Assembly (NCBI GenBank): GCA_045587445.1
Contig: JAZNCH010000003.1
Location: 1 to 34,848 of the forward strand
Reading direction: 5' to 3'
Length of the DNA: 34,848 nt
Source of the DNA: RGIG1995 sp045587445
GTDB taxonomy: Bacteria; Bacillota; Clostridia; Oscillospirales; CAG-272
A program made the translations under genes and the position numbers. The notes under the pieces are model-generated. The model was given only the letters and a program-made list of their open reading frames with translations, did no database searches and had not been told where the DNA came from. Shown one piece after another: positions 6,664-13,943 of the stretch. Positions within the stretch are counted from its first letter, which is position 1, and each line of letters opens with the position of its first letter.

Positions 6664-7244
6664 AAACAGAATTATGGAAACCGATAGAAGGTTACGAAGA
6701 CCGCTACGAAGTCAGCAATATGGGCAATGTTCGTAGTCTGAACTATCGAAATACTGGCAAAGAAAAGACGCTTACACCGATAACAGAAGGAAAAGGCTAT
6801 CTTATGGTTGGTTTGTGTCGAGGTCAAACAATGAAATGGCAAAAGGTGCATAGACTTGTCGCCGCTGCTTTCATACCGAACCCAGAAGACAAGCCACAGG
6901 TCAACCACAAAAATGGCATAAAGACCGATAATAGAGTAGAAAATTTAGAGTGGGCGACCAACAGCGAAAATCAGAAACACGCTTATAAAACTGGACTAAA
7001 TAAAGCAAATGTTGGGTGGGGAAGAACACTTGGAAGCACCTACGGGAAAAGCGGAAGAGAAAAAAGAGTAGAAGATTGCAAGAGGGCGGTTATCGCAACG
7101 AATATTAAAACAGGAGAGGAGAGTCTGTACGAATCTGCCGCAGAGGTAGAGCGTGTATTAGGCATAGACCACTCAAGTATTCCTAAAGTTTGTAATGGAC
7201 GACAAAAGACCGCAAAAGGCTATAAGTTCCGATATGCGGAATAG
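6660..7244 (+). CDS. HNH homing endonuclease (NUMOD4-HNH-NUMOD1)
   Basis: It has 194 residues in three parts: NUMOD4 (residues 5-27, WKPIEGYEDRYEVSNMGNVR), an HNH_3 core (about 62-103, with KVHRLVAAAFIPNP, QVNHKNG and NRVENLEWAT) and a NUMOD1-like DNA-binding repeat at the C-terminus (about 138-192, TGEESLYESAAEVERVLG and CNGRQKTAKGYKF). Such free-standing enzymes cut a specific site and spread by repair copying. It lies between terS and terL, a common homing site, and is tucked into terS by an ATGA overlap. Just downstream, terL carries a frame break. Confidence 0.9.
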   Translation: MKTELWKPIEGYEDRYEVSNMGNVRSLNYRNTGKEKTLTPITEGKGYLMVGLCRGQTMKWQKVHRLVAAAFIPNPEDKPQVNHKNGIKTDNRVENLEWATNSENQKHAYKTGLNKANVGWGRTLGSTYGKSGREKRVEDCKRAVIATNIKTGEESLYESAAEVERVLGIDHSSIPKVCNGRQKTAKGYKFRYAE

Positions 7245-7253
7245 TCTTTTTAA

Positions 7254-7282
7254 TTTACCCTATCCCCCTTTAGGTGTATAAT
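7254..7282 (+). promoter_or_regulatory. Sigma70-type promoter of the two-gene XRE module
   Basis: TTTACC (7254-7259), a 17-base spacer and a perfect TATAAT (7277-7282) lie just after the endonuclease stop and 22 bases before the next ATG, indicating independent expression inside the late region. Confidence 0.7.
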
Positions 7283-7303
7283 ATTAGTGAGGGGGAATGA
7301 CAA

Positions 7304-7546
7304 ATGAAAATCGAAGTATTCAGTACAGGCGGCGGTATTTGGTTGGCACAGGCAGAGATTGACGAAGAACGCTATGCAGTAGTGAGCAGTGAGTGTCCAG
7401 ACTGTTTGAGCGTGTATCGCAAGGCAGACGAACCGTATATGCCAGAGGATATGCAGTTCAGCAAGAACGCAGACGAGCTTGACGCTGTTTACAAGGTTTT
7501 ACACAAAAATATGAAGCAGGAGCTTCAAAACGAGGTATGCTTGTGA
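7304..7546 (+). CDS. Small protein of unknown function upstream of an XRE regulator
   Basis: It has 80 residues, and GAGGGGG lies ahead of the ATG. I do not recognise the family. The N-terminal half looks like antiparallel strands (KIEVFSTGGGIWLAQAEI, ERYAVVSSECPDCLSVY), and a Cys pair (CPDC, residues 30-33) could bind metal. The C-terminal half is helical and acidic. It has its own promoter and is coupled to the XRE gene by a GTGA overlap. A toxin-antitoxin-like or regulatory pair is possible, but nothing in the sequence identifies a toxin. Confidence 0.5.
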   Translation: MKIEVFSTGGGIWLAQAEIDEERYAVVSSECPDCLSVYRKADEPYMPEDMQFSKNADELDAVYKVLHKNMKQELQNEVCL

Positions 7547-7782
7547 CTAAGCTCCAAGACGCAAGGCTAAAGCGTGGAATGACGCAGAAGCAACTTGCGG
7601 AACAGGCAGGAATCAACTTCCGAATGCTTCAAAACTACGAGCAAGGCGTAAAGCTCATAGACAACGCAAGGCTTGAAACGATACTCAAGATATGCCTTGT
7701 ACTTAACTGCAAAATGGGGGAGGTTATCGAACAAGATAGCCTCCTTCGACTATTAGGAGATTACAAAGGGGGTGATGTGTAA
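7543..7782 (+). CDS. XRE-family helix-turn-helix regulator
   Basis: It has 79 residues from GTG 7543, whose GTGA overlaps the previous stop and which has GAGGT six bases upstream; an ATG at 7537 abuts the GAGGT and is less likely. Residues 1-60 form a standard XRE/Cro domain: LKRGMTQKQLAEQAGINFRM, LQNYEQGVKLIDNARLETI and LKICLVLNCKMGEV. It ends directly before the terL ATG (TAA followed by ATG). It may control its own promoter. It is not obviously the lysogeny repressor, given its position between packaging genes. Confidence 0.8.
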   Translation: MTKLQDARLKRGMTQKQLAEQAGINFRMLQNYEQGVKLIDNARLETILKICLVLNCKMGEVIEQDSLLRLLGDYKGGDV

Positions 7783-9218
7783 ATGACAACTATCATCAAG
7801 CCACAGGCTAAACAAGAGGAATTTTTAAGCAATCCTGCTGATATTGTCATTTATTAGACGGTGGCGCAGCTGGTGGCGGTAAATCATGGTCACTCCTGTA
7901 TGAACCGCTCCGACACGTCAATAACCCTCGCTTTAACGCAGTAATCTTCCGTAAGAACTCCGTACAGATAATGAACGCAGGGGGCTTGTGGGACGCTTCG
8001 CAAGAAATCTACCGCAAGTACCCCGGTGCTTACCCTCGTAAATCACCGCACGGACAATGGGTGTTTCCCGGTGGTGCGAAAGTAAGCTTCAGACACTTGG
8101 AACGTGACGAGAGCGTGTACGGCTTCCAAGGCTCCGAAATCTGCCTCCTTGAATTTGACGAATTAACCCACTTTTCCGAAAAGCAATTCTTCTATATGCT
8201 TTCCCGTAACCGCTCCACTTGTGGCGTAAGACCATATTGCAGGTGCAGCACTAACCCCGACTCTGATAGCTGGGTAGCTAACTTCATTCAATGGTGGTGG
8301 GACCCCGAAACAGGTTATCCCATACCAGAGCGAAGTGGCAAAATCCGTTATATGGCCCGTATCAACGAAGAAATCGTATGGGGCAACACTCCCGATGAAG
8401 TTATACAAGCCGCCAAAGATGCAGAATATGACGTGGAAATCACGAAGGACGACATTAAATCTGTGTCTTTTGTCCTTTCCACTATCTTTGATAACCAAGT
8501 GCTATTGAAAGCTGACCCCGGCTATATGGCGAACTTGAAAGCACTCTCCATTGTAGAAAGGGAGCGGCTTCTGTATGGTAACTGGAAAATCAAGCCTGCC
8601 GCAGGACTTTACTTCCCTCGTGGTGCATTACCAGAGCTTCTTAACGATGTTCCGAATGATGTAATCAGATGGGTGCGAGGCTGGGACTTGGCGGCAACAG
8701 ACACCGATGAGGGTGGCGACCCTGCATACACCGCAAGCGTACTCTTAGGCAAGCGTAGAAACGGAACGTATGTCATAGCAGACGCTACAAACAACAGGCT
8801 CAAAGCGGAAAAGGTGCGTAACCTTGTGAAGCAATGCGCCATAGCGGACAAGGCGAAATACAAGCGTGTCCGTATCCGTATGTCCATTGACCCTGGGCAA
8901 GCTGGTAAGGAGCAATCACAAAGCTATATCAAGATGCTTGCAGGCTTTAGTATTAACGCCGTCCGAGAAAGCGGTAGTAAAGAGAGCAGGGCAGAGCCTT
9001 TTGCAGCTCAATGGCAAGCTGGTCACGTTTCCGTAGTCGCAGGACCGTGGACGGAAGCATTGCTAAGTCAATACGAATCGTTTCCCGAAAGTAAATTTAA
9101 AGATATGGTGGACGCAGGCTCCAACGCATTCAATGAGTTAGAGCTTATGAACATCTCCGCACCGCCTCCGAAAGACGAGGGGGCAGGCGTGGCAAAAACA
9201 AGTTACTGGTTTAAATAG
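7783..9218 (+). CDS. terL: Terminase large subunit, reading frame interrupted near codon 24
   Basis: It is the ATPase and nuclease motor that packages DNA. From ATG 7783 the first frame reads MTTIIKPQAKQEEFLSNP and on to IVIY, then stops at TAG 7855-7857. The rest continues in another frame from about 7842: Walker A GGAAGGGKSW (7860-7889), Walker B CLLEFDELTHF, then the nuclease part with RWVRGWDLAATD and MSIDPGQAGKEQSQSY. No ATG, GTG or TTG precedes Walker A in the second frame; its first ATG (7971) would make a protein without the ATPase motif. So a full product needs a shift (-1 or equivalent) between 7842 and 7854, or the base sequence is in error, or the gene is mutated. Confidence 0.85.
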
Positions 9219-9236
9219 TCTGTATAAATAATTTGC

Positions 9237-9271
9237 GAGTATAAATGCGGAAAAATACGCACTTATATCTC
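9237..9271 (+). other. Stem-loop upstream of ssb
   Basis: GAGTATAAATGCG (9237-9249) pairs with CGCACTTATATCTC (9258-9271), 12 pairs with one bulge and one mismatch and an 8-base loop. No T-run follows on the plus strand. It lies between terL and ssb and may be an RNA processing or regulatory element. Confidence 0.5.
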
Positions 9272-9303
9272 AAAAATTAGCATACAGCGTAAGGAGGTAC
9301 ATT

Positions 9304-9705
9304 ATGAATAAGATTATTTTGTTAGGCAGATTGGTAAAAGACCCCGAAGTACGCTACACCCAAAGCGGCAAAGTGGTATGTCAATTCACTATTGCGGTAG
9401 ATAGACCGTTTACCAATCAAGACGGCAAGAAAGAAGCTGACTTTATCCCTATTGTCATTTGGGGCAAACCTGCTGAACTGGCTGGCAACACTCTCACCAA
9501 AGGACAAAGGGTACTCGTGGAAGGTAGACTGCAAATCCGCAGCTACGATGATGATAAGGGCATTAAGCGTTGGGTAAGTGAAGTCATTGCTAATGGCTTT
9601 GAATACATCGAACGCAAGCAAGACGGCACCGCTCCCGCTCCGCAACAATCCCCGATGGACAGCTTCGGTACTCCTGTTCCCTTCGACGAAGAAATCCCTT
9701 TCTAA
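9304..9705 (+). CDS. ssb: Single-stranded DNA-binding protein
   Basis: It has 133 residues and a strong AAGGAGG upstream. The OB fold occupies residues 1-105, opening with MNKIILLGRLVKDPEVRYTQ and continuing with VCQFTIAVDRPF, DFIPIVIWGKPAE and KGQRVLVEGRLQIRSY. The C-terminus is the acidic tip DEEIPF, which docks partner proteins. It coats single-stranded DNA during phage replication and recombination. It is followed closely by NinB-like and HNH genes, so these three form a small recombination group inserted between packaging and head genes. Confidence 0.95.
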   Translation: MNKIILLGRLVKDPEVRYTQSGKVVCQFTIAVDRPFTNQDGKKEADFIPIVIWGKPAELAGNTLTKGQRVLVEGRLQIRSYDDDKGIKRWVSEVIANGFEYIERKQDGTAPAPQQSPMDSFGTPVPFDEEIPF

Positions 9706-9714
9706 GGTGATGTT

Positions 9715-10287
9715 ATGAAACTCACGGTAAAAGAACTCAATATCTTAACAATGGGGCATAACACTTGTGTCGTTATCCCTGTGCCACCCTCGGAAGCCGA
9801 GAACGTGGTAAAATTAAAGAGTAAGCTCGATGAGGGTAAAACCCTTACGATGGAATTAAAACCTCTTAGCGAGGGGCGCACGCTCTCAGCGAACGGCTAT
9901 TGTTGGGCACTATGTAATGAAATTGCTATAGAGCTATCCAAAAACAAAGACTATAACAACAAAGAAGAAAATACATACGTCAGCAAGGAAGACGTGTACC
10001 GTAATGCGATTAGGGATTGCGGTGTATTTAAACACATAGGCTTCGCTTCCGAAGAGGCAATGAAACAGTTTGCCGTGATGTGGAAACGTAACGGCACTGG
10101 CTGGGTGACGGAAGAAATCGGGCATAATGAACTGCTCGTTTACTTTGGTAGCAGTACATACGACAAGAAGCAGATGGCAAGGCTTATTGACTGTCTGCTC
10201 AACGAAGCCAAGGAGCAGGGCGTACAAATCAAAGCCAGCAACGAAATTGACAAGATGATTGATGAATGGGGCAGTAAGTATGGCTAA
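9715..10287 (+). CDS. NinB-like recombination protein (tentative)
   Basis: It has 190 residues, with AAGGTGAT ahead of the ATG. The middle motif RTLSANGYCWALCNEIA (about 54-70) and the C-terminal VYFGSSTYDKKQMARLIDCL (about 142-161), then EAKEQG, match proteins that in Clostridia phages sit between ssb and an HNH gene and are often labelled NinB or hypothetical. NinB (Orf) of lambda helps load recombinases on SSB-coated DNA. The adjacency to ssb supports that role; the family call is from memory of motifs. It overlaps the next gene by eight bases. Confidence 0.5.
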   Translation: MKLTVKELNILTMGHNTCVVIPVPPSEAENVVKLKSKLDEGKTLTMELKPLSEGRTLSANGYCWALCNEIAIELSKNKDYNNKEENTYVSKEDVYRNAIRDCGVFKHIGFASEEAMKQFAVMWKRNGTGWVTEEIGHNELLVYFGSSTYDKKQMARLIDCLLNEAKEQGVQIKASNEIDKMIDEWGSKYG

Positions 10288-10564
10288 GAGCATATTGCAG
10301 GACGAGAAATGCTGTTGGTTTTGCTTAACCACGCTTGACATACACCTGCATCACATCTTCTATGGAACTGGAAACCGCAAAGTCAGCGATAAGCACGGTT
10401 TTACTGCATATTTATGTGCGAAACATCACAATATGAGCAATAATAGCGTGCATTTTAACAAAGATATGGACTTATCCCTCAAAAGAGCCTGCCAAGCTAA
10501 ATTTGAGCAGGCTCATAGCAGGGAAGAGTTTGTAAGATTGATTGGACGAAACTATTTAGATTAA
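10280..10564 (+). CDS. HNH nuclease of the phage recombination type
   Basis: It has 94 residues from ATG 10280; an in-frame ATG at 10259 lies deeper inside the previous gene and has no ribosome site. Metal-binding residues are clear: CCWFC (residues 12-16), then LHHIFYGTGNRKVS, LCAKHH and VHFNKD. This is the pattern of small phage HNH proteins paired with the NinB-like gene, related in layout to NinG/Rap of lambda. It probably nicks or resolves recombination intermediates. It ends just before the portal gene. Confidence 0.75.
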   Translation: MAKSILQDEKCCWFCLTTLDIHLHHIFYGTGNRKVSDKHGFTAYLCAKHHNMSNNSVHFNKDMDLSLKRACQAKFEQAHSREEFVRLIGRNYLD

Positions 10565-10577
10565 GGGGTGATAACGA

Positions 10578-12131
10578 ATGTCCAAAGAAATAGGCAGAAT
10601 AGGCCAGCGCCGATACCATATCAGCGGTATGCCCACACAGTTCATGGAAGAGTTTTTGCGTGAATTGCAAGGAATTAAAGGCGTGGAAGTGTATACCGAG
10701 ATGGCAGACAACGATGCTACGGTAGGTGCTATCCTGTTCGCCGTTGAAATGCTTATGCGGCAAGCTGAATTTCACGTAGAGCCTGCAAGCGAAAGCGCAA
10801 AGGACAAGGAAGCGGCAGAGTTCGTCGAAAGCTGTATGCACGATATGGAAAGGACGTGGACTGACTACCTTTCCGAGATTATGTCGTTTTTAGTCTATGG
10901 CTGGTCCTATCACGAAATCGTGTATAAGCGACGTGTGGGGAAATCCAGCTCACCTATCACGAACAGTAAATACAATGACGGTCTGATAGGTTGGCGTAAA
11001 ATCCCTATCCGAAGTCAAGATACCCTCTATGGCTGGAACTACAAGGACGGCACAGACGACCTTATCGGTATGACCCAGCAACCCCCTCCCGATTTTGGGC
11101 AAATCTTTATCCCTCTCGAAAAAGCACTCCATTTCCGTACCCGCTCCCGTAAGGATAACCCAGAAGGACGTTCTATCCTGCGCACCTCTTACCGTGCGTG
11201 GTATTTCAAAAAGCGTATTGAAGAAATCGAAGGCTACGGCATTGAGCGTGACCTTGCAGGCTTCCCTGTATTGTACGCTCCTGCTGATATGAATATATGG
11301 GATACAAGCGACCCCGAAATGGTAGAAGTTCTCGCAAGAGCGGAATACATCGTTAGCAGTATTCGCAGGGACGCAAGGGAAGGACTTGTATTGCCTGGCG
11401 GTGAAAACGGGTGGAAACTTGAGCTTGTGACTTCCGGTAGCCGCCGACAATTCGATACCAACGCCATACTGGACAGATACAACAAGAGCATAGCGACCTG
11501 CGTTATGGCTGACTTCTTGATGTTAGGACACCAAGCGGTAGGCAGTTTTGCCCTTGCTGACAACAAGACAAGCCTCTTCGGGCTTGCCATTGGTACGTTC
11601 CTTGACGTTATCTGCGAAGTATTCAACAAGCAGGCTATTCCCCGCTTGATTGACCTAAACGGCGAACACTTTAAGGGCATTTCCGATTATCCCAAAATGG
11701 AACACGGCGACATTGAGGAAAGGGACTTGATACAAGCGGCGACCTTCCTCGAAAAAATGACTGGCTGCGGCTTGCTGACACCAGACGAAGAACTGGAAGC
11801 AGAAATACGCCGTATGGCAGGCTTGCCCGAAAAGAAAACCACGGACATTCCGCAAGAGGTACAACCTGGCGAAAATGGACCGAAGGACTTAGAAAGCAAG
11901 GGCGTGTACAAAGTAACCAGTATTCTCAATCAGTACCAAGAGGGCAAAATTACTCGTGATGCCGCCGCTGATATGATTAGAAGCATTGGTTATGACGAAG
12001 AAAAAACAAACTTTTATCTGAATGAAGCTGACACCGCCCGCCAAAACAGGGAAAAGGCAGACAAGGAGAAGCAGGAAGATGAAAAAGATGCTCGTGAAGC
12101 CGAAGAAGCTAAGAAAAGCCTCGGACGTTGA
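10578..12131 (+). CDS. Portal protein (DUF935 / Mu gp29-like)
   Basis: It has 517 residues and starts after GGGGTGATAACGA. It forms the dodecameric channel in the capsid vertex through which DNA is packaged. Portal features include ADNDATVGAILFAVEMLMRQ (about 43-62), SFLVYGWSYHEIVYKRR, KALHFRTRSRKDNPEGRSIL and DRYNKSIATCVMADFLMLG. The Asp/Glu-rich C-terminal tail (EKADKEKQEDEKDAREAEEA) is highly charged. Its end overlaps the minor head gene by about 50 bases in another frame. With the gpF-like protein next to it, this is the Mu-type head start module. Confidence 0.85.
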   Translation: MSKEIGRIGQRRYHISGMPTQFMEEFLRELQGIKGVEVYTEMADNDATVGAILFAVEMLMRQAEFHVEPASESAKDKEAAEFVESCMHDMERTWTDYLSEIMSFLVYGWSYHEIVYKRRVGKSSSPITNSKYNDGLIGWRKIPIRSQDTLYGWNYKDGTDDLIGMTQQPPPDFGQIFIPLEKALHFRTRSRKDNPEGRSILRTSYRAWYFKKRIEEIEGYGIERDLAGFPVLYAPADMNIWDTSDPEMVEVLARAEYIVSSIRRDAREGLVLPGGENGWKLELVTSGSRRQFDTNAILDRYNKSIATCVMADFLMLGHQAVGSFALADNKTSLFGLAIGTFLDVICEVFNKQAIPRLIDLNGEHFKGISDYPKMEHGDIEERDLIQAATFLEKMTGCGLLTPDEELEAEIRRMAGLPEKKTTDIPQEVQPGENGPKDLESKGVYKVTSILNQYQEGKITRDAAADMIRSIGYDEEKTNFYLNEADTARQNREKADKEKQEDEKDAREAEEAKKSLGR

Positions 12132-12987
12132 AAAGGCTCTGCACCAAAACCCTGCGGCTAACTCCGTACTGCGTAAGCTCCGCTCCTATCTTGACACAAC
12201 GGAGCCGGAGCTTGTGTACTTCCTTGTCAACTTGTGGAAAAACCAAGGCAAGGCGATAACCTACAAGGAAATGCGAGAAGCCATTTTAAACGGCGACGTG
12301 AAACCCGAATGGATAGAGGACTGGCAACAGGACTATAGCAAATTCATCATTGCCAACCTACAACCGAAATGGCTTGAAGCAATGGCAGCTGCAAATGCGG
12401 AGCGGGAAGAAAAGTACCCCGATTGGTACTTCAATCCTGCGGCTGATGAGGTACGCAAGTGGACCGAAAGCCGTGCGGCAGAGCTTGTCACCCAAGTAAC
12501 CCGTGACCAAGTGGACGCATTGCGCGCCGTCGTGCAGATGGCTACTCAATTACAGATTATCACCATTGACGAACTGGCCCGTGCTATCCGTCCGACCATA
12601 GGGCTGACGAAACCGCAGAGCGTGGCAAACATACGCTATTACAATAAGCTGATAGATAGCGGTATGAAAGCGGCAAAGGCACGTGATTTAGCCGCCCGTT
12701 ACGCCGCAAGGCAACACCGTTGGCGTGCATACATGATTGCAAGGACGGAAACGGCTACGGCATACAACAAAGGGGCATTGGAAGGTGCAAAGCAAGCACA
12801 AGCCAAAGGGTACTTGGACGAAGATATGGTCAAGGTATGGTGTACTGCGGAAGATGAGCGAACTTGCACAGGAACTTGCTTGCCACGGGAAGGTAAAGAA
12901 TACCCATTAAATGACGAAACGGTAAAAGCACCAGCACATCCAGGTTGCAGATGTACTTGGCTTATTAGAAGGGCTACTAAAAAATAA
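12079..12987 (+). CDS. Minor head protein (Mu gpF-like)
   Basis: It has about 302 residues from ATG 12079; ATG 12088 is equally possible, and AAGGAG and AGGAAG lie just upstream. Upstream in-frame ATGs inside the portal gene have no ribosome site. The C-terminal part carries the Mu-F signature: ARTETATAYNKGALEGAKQ, KVWCTAEDERTCTGTCLPREG and APAHPGCRCTWLI. It attaches near the portal and helps head assembly. In many temperate phages this family carries a C-terminal toxin (MuF toxins); here it ends plainly, and toxin-like domains are encoded in the following block instead. Confidence 0.85.
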   Translation: MKKMLVKPKKLRKASDVEKALHQNPAANSVLRKLRSYLDTTEPELVYFLVNLWKNQGKAITYKEMREAILNGDVKPEWIEDWQQDYSKFIIANLQPKWLEAMAAANAEREEKYPDWYFNPAADEVRKWTESRAAELVTQVTRDQVDALRAVVQMATQLQIITIDELARAIRPTIGLTKPQSVANIRYYNKLIDSGMKAAKARDLAARYAARQHRWRAYMIARTETATAYNKGALEGAKQAQAKGYLDEDMVKVWCTAEDERTCTGTCLPREGKEYPLNDETVKAPAHPGCRCTWLIRRATKK

Positions 12988-13012
12988 AAGAGAGGGCATA
13001 TCCCTCTCTTTT
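12986..13012 (+). terminator. Bidirectional terminator after the minor head gene
   Basis: AAAAGAGAGGG (12986-12996), loop CATAT, CCCTCTCTTTT (13002-13012). An A-run and a T-run on the two sides allow use from both strands: it ends the head operon and the reverse-strand endonuclease gene. Confidence 0.85.
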
Positions 13013-13649
13013 AGACTTTACTATCTACTGGCGTTGTAAGAGCCTTTTCTATATCCCATTTTTTTAGTCTTGAGCAAAGAGTGCTATAATTTATCCCTAT
13101 ATCCTCTGCCCATTGCTTTATAGTTTTCTTTTCGCCGTTAAACTCAACGTAGTGATTTTTTCGTGTATTATTGGCTTGCTCCTTTAAGGTAGCCCACCGG
13201 CAATTAGATGGCTCATAGTTGCCGTTTACGTCAATTCTGTCAAGAGTGAGCGTATCATCGTAGCCGTTGGTTAATGCCCAATCACGGAAGGCGTCAAAAT
13301 TTTGACGCCATTCTTCACAAACAGTAATACCACGACCACCGTAGTTGTTAAAATCACGCCACGAAGAACAGGAACAACGATTAAGCATAGCACGCCATTC
13401 ACTGTATAAGCGAGTATATCGCATACCGTGAGTAGTTTTAGTCTTTTTGTTAAAATCGCTTAATGATTTATTCCGAGTGCAGCCACAACTTTTTTGTTTA
13501 TGCAAAAGGTCACTTCCAGTTACAACAATTTTCTTCCCACAGCTACAAAGGCATAACCACGTAGCTCGACCTCTCTTGTTGCTTCCTGCTCTTTTTAAGA
13601 CTAATAACTGTCCAAATCGTTGGTTGGTTAAATCGTTTACCCTTGCCAT
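13011..13649 (-). CDS. HNH homing endonuclease on the reverse strand
   Basis: It has 212 residues from the ATG at 13649, with GGAGG five bases upstream; an earlier in-frame ATG (13697) lacks such a site. The N-terminal domain (NQRFGQLLVLKRAGSNKRG, then WLCLCSCGKKIVV and SCGCTRN) binds DNA/zinc. The central HNH core has YSEWRAMLNRC, NNYGGRGITVCEEW, TLDRIDVNGNYEPSNCRWAT and QANNTR. It is the only clear reverse gene in the window and has its own promoter and the shared terminator, so it behaves as a self-contained mobile insertion between the minor head gene and the effector block. Confidence 0.9.
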   Translation of the reverse strand: MARVNDLTNQRFGQLLVLKRAGSNKRGRATWLCLCSCGKKIVVTGSDLLHKQKSCGCTRNKSLSDFNKKTKTTHGMRYTRLYSEWRAMLNRCSCSSWRDFNNYGGRGITVCEEWRQNFDAFRDWALTNGYDDTLTLDRIDVNGNYEPSNCRWATLKEQANNTRKNHYVEFNGEKKTIKQWAEDIGINYSTLCSRLKKWDIEKALTTPVDSKV

Positions 13650-13668
13650 AATAGCCTCCAATGCAAAA

Positions 13669-13708
13669 AGCCTATTGACGCAGAGGGACGGCTCCACATC
13701 AACAGGCT
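13669..13708 (-). repeat. Inverted repeat in the leader of the reverse endonuclease gene
   Basis: AGCCTATTGA (13669-13678) and TCAACAGGCT (13699-13708) pair at nine of ten positions. On the reverse transcript this stem forms just before the GGAGG site. Confidence 0.5.
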
Positions 13709-13711
13709 AAC

Positions 13712-13757
13712 AGTCATAGTATGAAATTCTCGCATAGCGTCCGTCCACACTATGACT
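13712..13757 (-). repeat. Inverted repeat AGTCATAGT / ACTATGACT at the start of the reverse transcript
   Basis: There are nine perfect pairs (13712-13720 with 13749-13757), extendable to 11 of 12. It starts at the predicted initiation point of the reverse promoter. It could be an operator, a 5' RNA stem or an insertion-site signature. Confidence 0.55.
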
Positions 13758-13763
13758 ATAATA

Positions 13764-13792
13764 ATAATAACATATTTTGCTAAATTTTTCAA
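13764..13792 (-). promoter_or_regulatory. Promoter of the reverse-strand endonuclease
   Basis: Read on the reverse strand: TTGAAA (13792-13787), a 17-base spacer, TATTAT (13769-13764). Each hexamer has five of six consensus bases. Confidence 0.6.
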
Positions 13793-13828
13793 TGTTGTAA
13801 ATAGTGCCACTAAAAATAATTAGAATAG

Positions 13829-13837
13829 TGGTATAAT
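13829..13837 (+). promoter_or_regulatory. Extended -10 promoter facing the effector block
   Basis: TGGTATAAT is a perfect extended -10; no good -35 is seen. It would give a leader of about 100 bases ahead of the gene at 13944, ending in a TTATTGC/GCAATAA stem (13909-13941) that includes the weak AAAGG ribosome site. Confidence 0.5.
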
Positions 13838-13943
13838 AAAATCAAGCGTATAAAAACCGCTAAAACCTCATAAATACCTCGAATAAACTACACATAATTA
13901 ACCCATCGTTATTGCAGAAAACATACTGCAAAAGGCAATAAAA

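Noticed and set aside
7304..7782. Firm toxin-antitoxin assignment for the XRE pair
   Set aside because: The upstream protein shows no RelE, HigB or other toxin motif, so only the gene-pair layout supports it.
7849..7857. A canonical -1 slippery heptamer at the terL break
   Set aside because: CATTTAT does not fit the X-XXY-YYZ pattern, so I report the frame break without claiming a proven programmed shift.
7783..7975. An intron in terL linked to the nearby homing endonuclease
   Set aside because: The two frames meet within about five bases; there is no room for an intron and the endonuclease lies outside terL.
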